Position numbers and translations under genes: made by a program
Notes under the pieces: model-generated
The model's input: only the letters and a program-made list of their open reading frames with translations
Told to the model about the DNA's origin: nothing
The model's database searches: none
Shown here: piece by piece, positions 11,963 through 24,400 of the stretch
Position numbering within the stretch: position 1 is the stretch's first letter
Layout: every line of letters begins with the position of its first letter
DNA from: Melitaea cinxia
Lineage: Eukaryota > Arthropoda > Insecta > Lepidoptera > Nymphalidae
NCBI RefSeq assembly: GCF_905220565.1
Contig: NC_059406.1
Span: forward strand, 7,078,001-7,142,000
DNA length: 64,000 nt
Direction: 5' to 3'

Positions 11963-14900
11963 CAACAAAATCAAGTAATCAACCACTGATAAGGGTTTCA
12001 TGAAGGAATAGTAAAGTTATAGAAGGGAAAAATTGCGCCATACTTATCTATATGCATCTATTCACAGGTCACCTTACTTTTGGAAGATAATGATTGGGAA
12101 TTAAAAGACATATTAGAAAATACTACAGCTCATATAATCGAAGTTACACTTTCATTTCATTAACAATGATCACAAAAGTTTCATTTCTTCTGTTTACGCA
12201 CCGCATAGAATATACATTTCGCATACAACTAAAAAAAATCAATTCATATTCGAACCTATTCATTTAAAAATAATTTATTGGAAACGTATCTCATTTATAT
12301 ATTTTATTTACATTAAAATTCGCAAATACAACTTTACACATTTTTTTTTTATTTTTACATTGTCTTATTAATTTTATTTACAAGATCTATTTTAATCAAT
12401 CTTAAACAACTTTTGGTCAATTCATCTTATAAATAAATGTACTTATATTTCAATGACTTTATTATTAACACAACTAAAATCTAAGGAAAATTGACTTAGG
12501 GTTTATTTTATTGGTTGCTGAAAAATTTTATCTTGCACATAAGTTACTTACAGGCTTTAACTGCAGTAAGTAAAACTAGTCTTTGGTGTTATCACAGGTT
12601 GCGAATAGATTTCTAATCTGACAGATAAAGTGTGGTTGATAGTAAAAATGTCAGAAACATATAAATGTTTATGACATATTTACTACCAACCACACACACT
12701 ATCGGATACATCTGATGGCTTTATCAGCAACTAATGAAACAGGCCCCAATAGTTAGTACATTTAAGTTATTGTAATTAACAACAAACAAATACTGATAAG
12801 AGGCATAGTTACATTAATTAAAATAGCAATTCCTAGTTACCAAAATACTCTTAACAAATGACTAGCGACACAATTATAATATTAAATAAACAATCTTTTA
12901 GCATGTAAATATGATGTACATTTTAATATTGGCGATATAAAATATATTATTAATCCGTTTTTGTCAATTGTTTAGTTTTAGTATGCAAATAACAAAAAAA
13001 AACATTGTTTTTCTGCTAATAATTTCAGGCATTTTCACTGTAAACATAAGAAGACAATTAAATTTAATTTCAACTATATTCAGTTTTTTTTTTTTTTTGT
13101 TGATTGTCGTCTTTTATATCGAAATAAAACTAAATAATCACTTAACTATAAAAAGTAACGGAACATGTGCTTTATAAATACCTCCAATTATATTGCTAGG
13201 TTAACTTGATAAATAATAAGATGATATATTAAATACCTTAATAGGCAAATTACTTTTAACATTATGATAAAAATGTTAGTAAATTCAACAATGTCTATAT
13301 CTAATGAACTATATTAAAACTACACTAGTTGGTGTTTCAAATAGAACCACTAATAGGATTTTTAAACTAAAGTTATATCAACAATTTTCGAAAACTCAAG
13401 CATAGTAGTAGTAGACCTAATTGTGAATAAGTTATATGAAACATGTTCAAAAAAATATGCGAAATCTAGATGTTAATGTCATATTAATTAATATTTACTT
13501 ACTGTTATTTCAAAACAATAACAAAACAATAAAAATAAAGCAAAATGATAAGAAATATATGTCATTTAACCAATCATTTCTCAATTTTTCATTTTAGTAC
13601 CTTTTGAGTCACTGTACATTATAAACCGGCATTATTATATGACTGTTTTTTTTTTGTATCGAAAAGAAAATAATTTTTGGCTTCATTTGTGGATAGGCCA
13701 TTATTTTTCGATAAATTCCATGCTTGTTTCTTTTTTAGTGTAGTTTACTTATTATTGCGTTTAATTAATCATTATTTTAAATCTATTACACATTTAAGAA
13801 GAACACGATTTTTCTTAAACGGTTACAAATGTCTTCGATGTACTTATTTTATAATTTGATACACATTGGTTTGCCAAATATTTGAATTGGTCTTTTTATG
13901 GTAACTATGTTTATAAATGACATCATTATAATATAGATTATATATAGTAAATGTGAAACTTATTGTTGGGTCCATTATAGAACAGAAATTCATAAAGAAA
14001 TTGATCCCATCACTCGTACTCATACAAGCTACAAAATCAAATATTAAATATTAAAATTACTCTCAAATCTTAATTATCATATTTACATATTTATTAGTTG
14101 TTAAGAATAAAACTGAATAATCGAAATTTTCGTAGTGTTTTAGGCACTATTTAGACAGCCATCAATCCTTATGTCTTATAACAAAGCTTGACTTAATCTA
14201 AATCTTATAAAAATGTTTACAATCTACATGTCAATAGGCAGGTAGTAACAATTCAATTTTTCTATAACCTAAAAAGTGTGTATACAGTATTATTGAATTT
14301 GTGATAGCTTGAACTTCATATATTCGCGTCTCAAAGTATCGAGACGCAAAAGGAATAATGCAGGTATTATAAACATGATATATTTTTTAAGTGGTAAGTT
14401 TATATATTGTCAGCTAAATATTGATATAACTAGATGTACAATGTTTTATTATGCATATGCATTCTTTTATTACATATCTGTTAATTATGTCTATTTCCTA
14501 AATGTTACTTTTACTGATATTTTACTATTATATTAATATCAATTGTTAAGTTAACTTTTTTGTGTCATTAGATCAATGAATCTAAAAATCAGAATCATTC
14601 GTTTGAGAATTTATATTTTGTAGACTCCTTGGTGTAGGTTCGTTCTAAACATAGCACTATTTACAATAAAATTCCGTAAAAACTTTATTTATTAAAAACA
14701 CTTTTGGTTCTTAAAACTTCAGAATAACTTAAATGGAGGTGTAGATAATGCCATTCTAATTATAAGTAATATAATAATACAAATGCTGATAATGTATTCA
14801 AAATATCGTCTAACGTATTGGCTAAAGCGTCTATCAATAAAGCATTTTGTATAACCAGAACAGCATGTCCTTTCTGCCTAATTTCATTCACTACCTAAAC

Positions 14901-15263
14901 GATATCACTAAAACAGTCTGACACATCCGAAACTTTTGGGGAACAGCGAAAAAAACTACGGCTGACCTTGTCTCGCTCCGCAGCATGGTCCGTCGGCGAA
15001 CCGGGATAATTATTTCACTAACACACCAGTCTATTAATACATACTTGATACTTGAACACCATCATCAGAGTTTAACAACTGTGGCACATAATACTAACAG
15101 AAACAAATAAGTATAATAATTTATTATTGTGTAATATTCAAAATTTATCGTGAAACAATTTCCCCGATGGCCTCATTGGGGCGTAGTTGTGATAGGGGGG
15201 TCAGAGGACGGGCGCCGAGTTTCGTCGAGTTCAGCACAGGAGTTCGGAGTTGGAAGGCGGTAC
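11963..15263 (-). other. Downstream flank of SK, possibly 3' UTR
   Basis: This is AT-rich sequence downstream of the SK stop with no coding similarity. It has many possible polyadenylation signals on the minus strand and a short GC-richer patch at about 14950..15005. A long 3' UTR is plausible for a neuronal channel gene but cannot be delimited from sequence. Confidence 0.35.
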
Positions 15264-15420
15264 TCAGCTGGGTAGAGGCGGCCGTGAAGAATGTGGAGCT
15301 GGGCTCGAAATTTGAGGAGCGGGAGTGGGAGAACTGGTGCTCTCAGGGGCCGAGTGCGTCCGCGCTGCTGGTTGCAGGACTGGACTTTGCGGCCACGGAT
15401 GCGTAGAAGTTGCTAATGTT
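15264..15420 (-). CDS. SK: SK terminal coding exon: Pro/Ser-rich tail
   Basis: The acceptor is cttatttacag. The first base completes Arg, then 51 residues follow and a TGA at 15264..15266. The tail begins TLATSTHPWPQSPVLQP and is rich in Pro, Ser, Ala and His, with no Cys. The support is the strong acceptor, the exact phase match with the previous exon, and GC-rich composition in an AT-rich background. The opposite strand also reads open here, but that frame is an antisense shadow. Confidence 0.75.
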
Positions 15421-18400
15421 CTGTAAATAAGAATGAACGTTTGTAGCGATTAGTAAATTAATTCACTGAATGTAACAATCACACGACAAGAAAATTTTAT
15501 AACGTGTACTCCATAACATATATAGAATAATAATATGTTCGGAAACTAAAAACTACGAATGAATTAATGATTGTATATTTTTCTATCAAAGAGTAATTGT
15601 AAGGTACAAAAAAAGGTTGTTCATCTTATTCCTGTATTATATATTACTTATCTTGCTACCTGTTGATGAGTAATTAGGTTCCGTTTAAAGAATATGAGGT
15701 ACATTCTAAAATTGTATATTACCTAGAATAAGGTGATATAGAAGATGCCGGTGGAGTAGGGACGGCCGCAGTGTCTGGATGTAGGAAGTTTTTTCTCTGT
15801 TCAGCTCGCTCCCAACATTGCTGTAGACACCGTGCCATTATATCTGGTAAATTGTTTACTTGGTCCTGCAATTACATAAAATAAATAGTTACATAATAAT
15901 CTTAACAGCAAGACTAAACAATTTTTTACAATTTTATCTTAGCTATATTTTTTTTAGATTAATTATTAGTTCACTAAAGAAAATACATTGCTGTTGAAAG
16001 TTAACGATAAATACTAGAACTAAATTCAACACTACACTAATCTTCCCATTAATGTTACGTTTGCGTTTACTATAAACAAAACTTCGCTATTCTTATATGT
16101 AAAATTCTCATGTCACAATGTTAGCTCCTCCAAAAAGGCTGGACCGATTTTTATGAAACTATGTGTGAGGATAGGTCTGAAAATTGGCCCAGATCTATTT
16201 ATCATACCCTTAAGTTATAAGGGGGAGGGTATTAAAGGGATTCATAAGATATATGGCAAAACAACGTTTGCGGGGTCAGCTAGTATATTATAATAATATT
16301 AAAAAGCTGAAGATTTTTTCTTTATCTTAACGCGCCGATCCCAGGAACTAATAGAAAAATTATTTTTACGTTAGTTTTTTTTTTTCTCAATTTAAGGTAG
16401 TTAAAACCATGGGGCAAGTAAAGTATAATTTAAAGATTTTTTATTTGTATTTGAGAAGTTCTTTACCACTAGCCCGTACTATACGCAATGCAATGCCTAA
16501 TAATTATTGTTTTCTCGCAAAAAAAACCGACTTCAACTTACATCGACAAGTAATAAAACAAAGGTAGATGAATAAATAATAAATTAAATGCCCATTAATG
16601 CGGATAACTCAAAAAGTACTCAAAGACAACATGACAAGCACTAGCTTTCGATCACAAAAAGAATCATCAAAATAGATTCACCACGTAAAAGTTATGAAAT
16701 AATACACATGCAAAATACAGTTGAATAGAGAACGTTCTTATTTTTTAAGTCGGTTAAAAAGAGCTGTTAACTGACAAATTTTGCAGCACAAATATAGACG
16801 TGAATCTCAAAAAGTCAAAAAAATTATTAAATATATAGAATAAAATCGAGAAACTAGAAAACCTAGATTTATTTACACACTTGTGATACAGAAATGGACG
16901 AATTATCGAGTAATAATAAAAGACTATAATATATAACTATGGACGGCGTCACGGTCGCTTACGCTTCAACCTGTAACATCCCACTACTGGGCATAGGCTG
17001 CTTTCCCCATGTAGGGGAAGGATCACAGCTTAATCCACCACGCTGCTCCAATGCGGGTTGGCGGATATATTCCCTACTGTGAGTAACGATCGTTATCAGG
17101 CGTAGATGATAACAACCGGGACCGACGGCTTAACAGTCGCTTAGACCGAATATAAAATCATCATATCAAAAATTTCGATCTAGCGGATTACATCGTTCCA
17201 TAGCTTAATTGGCTAGAGTACCGACACGGTCAGTCAGAGATGCAGGTTCGATCCCCGCTGGAACGGTCGATTTTTGATAATTATGATATTAAAAATGTTT
17301 AGAATAATAAGAGTCCATTCTAGTAGTATACGTACTTGTAAATTTGACAATTTTTCTTCTAAGCTAGTTAGCCTCTCCTCGATAGTGTCCTGTCTTGTGC
17401 TCATATCCGATACTATCTCGTACACAGTGTTTTGAGTCTGTAAAAGAAAGGGGTCCTACTATCAATCGCATTGCAGCTCAATATGCATTTTTGATTCAAA
17501 TAATAATTAAATGTATAGTGTTATTTTGAAGTGTCATAATATCATATCAGAATATAAATGTCAGCAGTGAACTAATGTGTTTTTTTAATTAGTAATAGTG
17601 TTGTGTTTGATATTTTAATATACGAGCTTCTAATATATCAACGAGATCACATGCTCTAAATTTATAAGCAATTTTTTATTTGCTACTACTATAAAGTGCG
17701 ATATAGCTAATGAAGACGAATTGGAAATTTGGAATTGGGGTCATGCTTGCTAATATTGTTTTTTGTCTGTCTACTTTTCGATTTTATTTTTTCTATCAAC
17801 AAAGTGCTAGCTAAAGATCTAAATGGATATGTGTATGAAAGTAGCATGAGCTAGAAATATATTTATTCGAACTGAAATTACCTTTGCCATATCTGTTATC
17901 GTGTTTGCATTGTCCATTAATTTTCTTTGATCCATTTTAACTTTACGCAATCTGGAATTTTATTTTAAATAATTATTTTTTTTAATTTATATTTAAATAA
18001 ACTTCTATTACATAATTGGATTTATTTACCTTGCTTGATAAAAAAGACATGTATTAACTGGAACAAACATTTGTACTCACGCATATATAGCTAATAAGAA
18101 TTTTCGTTGATGTGTTCTGACACGTCCCGGGTGAACTCTTTTCACGAGTCTCGTGTGTTTGTATATTAACCAAGTTTCTCTAAGAACATTGGCTGCAGCA
18201 TTTTTCAGCTGAAATATTCAAGTCAATTTATTGGACACTTTAATTTTTTTATGAAAATAAAAACGTTTGAAAAACGCAAAAAAAACAAGATATAAGTTAA
18301 TTAGCTTCTAAATTTAAATTTTTTGATTATTATATTGACAGTATTTTAATCACAAAAGGAAATCATTGTATTATGTAGAGTGAAGGAAACTAAAATAAGT

Positions 18401-21400
18401 GTGTATATTTTATGATAACAATCAACCATAGCCTAATCTATTTGAAAACTGGTATCTCTACATTGGCACTCTATTTCTGTCTTAATCTTACCTTGCATAG
18501 TCCTCGATCTGTCACTAACGTAACAGTTACCTTACCTTTTTCGTGAGTTGTGTTTCCATCATGAAGTTATGTACATGCTTCTCCGCTCTAGTTAATTCTA
18601 ATTTTCTCGAGGCAACGGTCACTAATAATGCTGTACATCCCGCCCCCTGTTAATTAGATCAACAATTGTGGTGAACTGATGTCAGTAAAATACTTACTCT
18701 TTTAGTAAGTTGTGTGTCCATCATGAAGTTATGAACGTGCTTCTCAGCTCTAGTTAATTCTAATTTTCTTGAAACAACCGCGACTAATAACGCAGTGCAT
18801 CCAGCTCCCTGTTAAGTGAATACCTTAATGTAAAATGCAAGCGAACGTGTAGAAGCATTCAAGATTTCACATTCCTTTTATAAAAAAATGCATTTCAGGC
18901 TAGAAATGAAAATAAACTATTTATTAGAGCTATAAGGTACATATTTTCTTTTCGGTTACTTTTTTTATTTAATTTTATTTATGCGAGGACAATAGACATT
19001 TATATAAATAGCTAAAATGAAAGATGCGCTGATTTTTATATTAAACAGAAGAAGGCAGACAAAGCTATGTAAGATTGTCGATTACCCTCGTAATTATTTA
19101 TTAAAATAAAGTTATTTATAGAATAGTATTAAAAATTATTAGCTGTCATTAGCGTTATTATTAATTAGAATTTAATGCTATTATTATCAATAACTAGTGC
19201 TCAAACCATTACACTCTAAATGTGTACCAAACTTGTTATGGAACTGCCAATTTTAGCTGAAAAAATGTTGATTACTATATCTACATGAAAGTTAATCAAA
19301 TTACAAATATTTTTCCACACTTCAAACCACTCGCAGACACAGGATATAAGTATTTAATTTTTTACAAATCATCTCTCAGTGCACATCCATCTACTTGTGC
19401 AAAAACACATCATTTAATTGTAATTACTGACTTCCATGTTTATTTCAACTACATATTCTGATGTATACAAACAGTACCAAAGGTGCAAATATAATTAGTA
19501 TCACATTTTTTACTTTAAATTAGATAAAACAATTTTAGGAAAAGTGAGCCATTTTAAAAACAAACGTATTGTGCAATTCAGTGAAACAGTTAAGTGAAGA
19601 GAGTTCTAAAGATAGATAGGAGAAATGAAGCATTCCATTCTACTAATTATTCTAATAGCTGGATTTAACAGGGAAATGGACGATTACTTAATAAACAATA
19701 AATTTTTAATTGTTATAAATATCTATTTATTTATTTTTGAAATTCAGGAAACACAAATTTACATTTCTGTGTACAACAAAAGTGAGTTGTAACTAAGCGG
19801 TTGTGACAATGTCTGGATTTTTATACATGTATTTTAGTAATAAATTTATAATGCAATACCATACATCTGATATACAATCTGTGAACATAAATATTAATGG
19901 TAACATTGAATATATAGAAAACAATTCAAGTCAATTTAGTTTTTTTTATAAAAGTGTAAACAATTATCGTGTGTAAAGTGTCTGCTGAAAAAAACAAAAT
20001 GTTAGTGTTGACTGACTTAATAGTAATATAAAAAGAGTATTTAAGTGGCAAAAATTGACTATTTTCATATAATTTTTTTATTAAATCACATAGTTAAAAT
20101 AAACATAATTTTATAACTGAAATAATGTGCATTTAACGTCAGTCAACACGAACACAAATGCCTGTGAGAAACTTACCATAATACCGGTGCTTACGGCGAT
20201 ACCTCTGCCGCAATATGTGTTTGGCACAATGTCACCAAAACCGACGGAGAGAAATGTAATTGCAATTAGCCACATGGCATTAAGAAGATTAGCGTGTTCT
20301 TCATCGTGAAACCTTTTGAATAAATTTTATCGATTTACTCAATACGTTCACCTTCGAATATTATCATTAATATAATAATGTGTATAGCCTATCGATCAGT
20401 ACTGCACGCAAGCACATCCCATTGCAAAAGTGAAAGGATTTTATTTTGTTTTTTGTAAAAAGAAAGAAACTGAAGAAACAGAAAGATCGTATCCTCTTGA
20501 AGAGTTTGACTTTGATTGTAAAGTTGAAATTGCTTCAGTTAGTTGTGTAGTAGATAATGACACATAAAATGGCTCACCTTTACCAACCTAACACAATATT
20601 CATAGACACAGCAAGATCATGAAAGAAAAAGAAAACGGCATTATTTTCATCTCATTGACTCTTGCTACGTCTAGATAAAGCGCACAGAGACTATTCGAAT
20701 TTCCCGATTAGAACGATGATACCCAAATAGCCTGCCATTTATTATAATACATACCACCATACCGCAGGTGAGAGTAATGCCACGGCCGCAGTAAGTGTTT
20801 GGAACTATATCACCGTAGCCAACACAGAGGAAGGTTATAGCTGTCAGCCACATTGAGTTTAGCAAATTGGCATGGTCTTCATCGTGGAACCTGAGAGCCA
20901 AAATGCCCAACAAGAACCACAAGATAACCGATTGTATGATACAATATATTCTGCACTTAACAAGCCGAATGTTATTTATTCCGTGATTTAAATAGTCTAT
21001 TTATAGTAAAAGAAAATTCATTAAAATTTGAAACACTATCGAGCCATAGTATAAGATCTTAAAAAACAATAATTTTGCATGCCTTTCGAACGATACAAAA
21101 TAAACTTCAGAACTACACATATACTAATATTGTATGACTTCAATACAACGTGCAGACTAAACATTTATTTGGGGTCAATACCAAATATAATGTACTGATA
21201 GCCATGCTATGAAATTTTCTTTTACTTACTTGGTATACAGAATTATGATAACACAGGTAATGAACACTTACAAAACAACGCAACAAGAGAGAAAGAGATA
21301 CAGAAGAGGAAGAAGGAAGCCTTCTGCTGGTCAGAAGCCGTTGTTTCATTGAGCGTGACTGTGACAAAAGTGCAGTGATTTTGTGCAGATATTGTTTGCC

Positions 21401-24400
21401 AGTTTGTCGTAAGCTTGTCTAAACGTGTTGGAACCTAGAGCCATTTTGTGCGTGACTGCGTTTTACTCTTTATAAGACTCCGGCAGTATTTTATAGCACT
21501 TGCCGTTGTTCATTAAAAGTGTTTTATTCGTTTCATTTAGTTATTTGTGCGATTCATTGTTGTGTAAATGTCGACACAGCACTTTTCTCAGTGAATATTT
21601 ATGTGCACATCATAAAACTCAATATATTTACTAACACTTATAGCACATTAAGCATTTTCGTTTAACAACATTTTACTAGATCTAACACATAATCTAAATC
21701 GATTTTTATATACAGCGATTGAGTTCAATTGTCTGATTACTACTTTAGCGAAATTCAAAGTCAAACTCTTGTCTTTGTGATAGTTATGAATTACTACAAA
21801 AACGTCTTTCGAATATTCAAAGTAAACATTGGTAACATAAAACACAGAGGATAAGAAGCGGAACGAATAATGTAATAACGCCACAGTACAAAAGCATTAG
21901 CATGTCCATTGAGGCAATACATCGATAGTTATTCTCAATAATTTCTTATAAATAAAACACAAATAAAAAGGTTCAAATTATAATGAAAGCAATACTGATG
22001 ACTCAAATAATGGTAACGATTAGCTTATTAATACACATAGACTAAAGTAAATACTTTAACATTTGTATGTACTCGACATAAGACTAATGTCGTTTATCAA
22101 AAGTTGTAATTATCATTGATATGAATATTTTCTGATACTGACCTTTCACACTGTCTCAATGTCCAACTAGCGATTATCCAGAGTGATACCATAAAAACAA
22201 GTAATACGGTGCCAGGACATATAGTCATAAGGGTTTTTAATACGAATCTGTAAAATAGAATTTTAATACACTAATTAAATTGTTAAATGTTTCATAAGAT
22301 ATGCCTATTTAAATATAAAGAAAAAACATACAAATAATATGAATGAAATATATACATGATAAAATAAAAACAGACTCATGTTTTTTATAAGTAATAATAA
22401 TTCTGAATATCTGCGATTTTCATGAGTCGTTATTAATATTTTTTTTAAATTATTAAAAAATAAATTTAACACTTACCTAGTATTAAAATTAATTCTGTTC
22501 AAAGCTCCTATACTTCTTGAAGAGGCATCTGTAAACAGCTTGCTATGTAATAGCATAACCCTGCATATTAAATACAGACGAAAGAACATTGGAAGGGACA
22601 AAGTTACGTCGTACGGAACCTGGAATTGTAAAAAAATATATGAAAATAGCAATTCATTAGTACTTATTGCAAATACTCACAAAAATATTTAGATTTTTTT
22701 TTTGTTTTTTATTAGGTATCTTATAAGAGAAAAAATAATATCTACAGAAATAATGTTTTTATTTTAACTTTAACGCATTTTGATTTAACACAAAAAGAAA
22801 TACTCATACAAAAAATACACAAATGAAAATTCTATACAGCCTTTTATTCATGCTCTATGTTAGATACTAATATAAATAAAACATAAGAAGTCAAAGTTAT
22901 TTGTTAGGAGTTTCGAAAAGTTATATGATATCATGTTTATATAATCTCAACGAATTCGTATGCTATTCACTTAAAATAGACCATTCAGTAGCTAAACTTC
23001 ACAAATTTTAAGCCGATCTTCAGAACACAAAATTACACTGTACAAACTTTTGTACAATAAAAGTATTTTTTCATCAATCACATGTCAAAAATAAGTGAAA
23101 AAAATATTAGTTTCTCTGCTTTAATATGATATAAAGATAAATATTCTATTTTACAAATTTTAAGATTACATTAATTAATATGATAATAGTATATGTATTC
23201 AAGATATTCCTAAAGTACAAGTCTAAAACTCGCATCAACAACATCGGCTCCGTGAAAAAAATTCTTAAAAATAGGATTTTTGAGCCGCACGTGTAAAAAA
23301 AGTGGTGACCGTAACAGCTTAAGCTGTAACATAATAGTAAAAGTGTTCGCAAGCCTGTGGAGTCCTTGGTTCCCGAAATATTGCCATCAAAACTTCAGAG
23401 CCCTGAAAAGAGCGGAAGAACTGCAGGCACGGAGTTGAAAAATTGACGGTTCGGAGCCACCAAAGAAGCCCGCCGTTTGACATCTTTGTTGTCTCTATAT
23501 AGGTCTTGGATCCAGGTATATAATCATCCAGAGTGGGTACATATAGCCTCTCTATAGAGGAATAGGATCCACGTGCCCGCCAGACCGGCGCCGTCAAGAC
23601 CTAGTAACAACATTATTTAGAGACGAAGGCACGTACGTCACGTACATCACGTACGCCGCATAGATACGCGTCTGTCGTACCCGGCGCTCCACCGACGACA
23701 ACCGATCTGTCGAGGACTCGGCCCGGCCACCTTCGGACCAGCTCTGAAGAGGATTAGCTCGCGAATAAAGTCGGAGAAAACTTGGCTCCAACAGAAATCC
23801 CGGATTAACAACCTCAGGAGCGGACACTAACATTCATCACACCAACTACCATCACCACCGGTCACCACTAGATCGAGCTTGGTACTCCACGGGGAAGCAT
23901 CAACACCGGCGACCTCGTGCTACTGCAACATCGGCGACGTAACACCTTGCGCCACGTGAGTCCAACTGACCGACCAAATTAGTCTTAGTATACATTACTG
24001 TTAAGCTTAAATTGTAAGTAGTATTAAGTACAGTACAAATAGTAGTTAGTAAGTTGTAGAAAAAAAAAAAAAAAAAAAAAAAAAAAATGTCTTCAACCCA
24101 AAACACCAAGAAAACAACCGAGGCGTCATCGGTGACCTCAAAGTCATCGGTGTCGCTCCGGAAAAGAGTCTTAAAAAAGCTTGCTACCGTAACAGGCGCA
24201 TCTGCTGATCCGTTGCCGTCGACATCAAGCGACCAACTGACACAGCAACAATATAAAAACGTGGCCGAAATAGTAATGGTCCATACCGATACAGCATCTG
24301 AGCCTCCAATGTCGGATTTGGAGGACAGCGAGGCGTCCCCGGAGGGCTCGCTCGCATCGGCGAGCAGCAGGAGAACCTCCCTGCTATATACCACTCCAAG

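Noticed and set aside
15167..15406. 79-codon plus-strand frame in GC-rich sequence
   Set aside because: It is antisense to the SK terminal exon, whose splice site and phase fit far better.
17194..17265. A functional tRNA gene
   Set aside because: The acceptor stem and box B fit, but the anticodon stem is mismatched and U33 is absent; kept as a tRNA-like relic.
20127..20309. 60-codon plus-strand frame
   Set aside because: It is the antisense shadow of the second SK pore exon.
23319..23833. Minus-strand frames of 79-92 codons in the 5' part of the R1-clade element
   Set aside because: GC-rich UTR sequence without recognisable protein features; no reason to call a gene.
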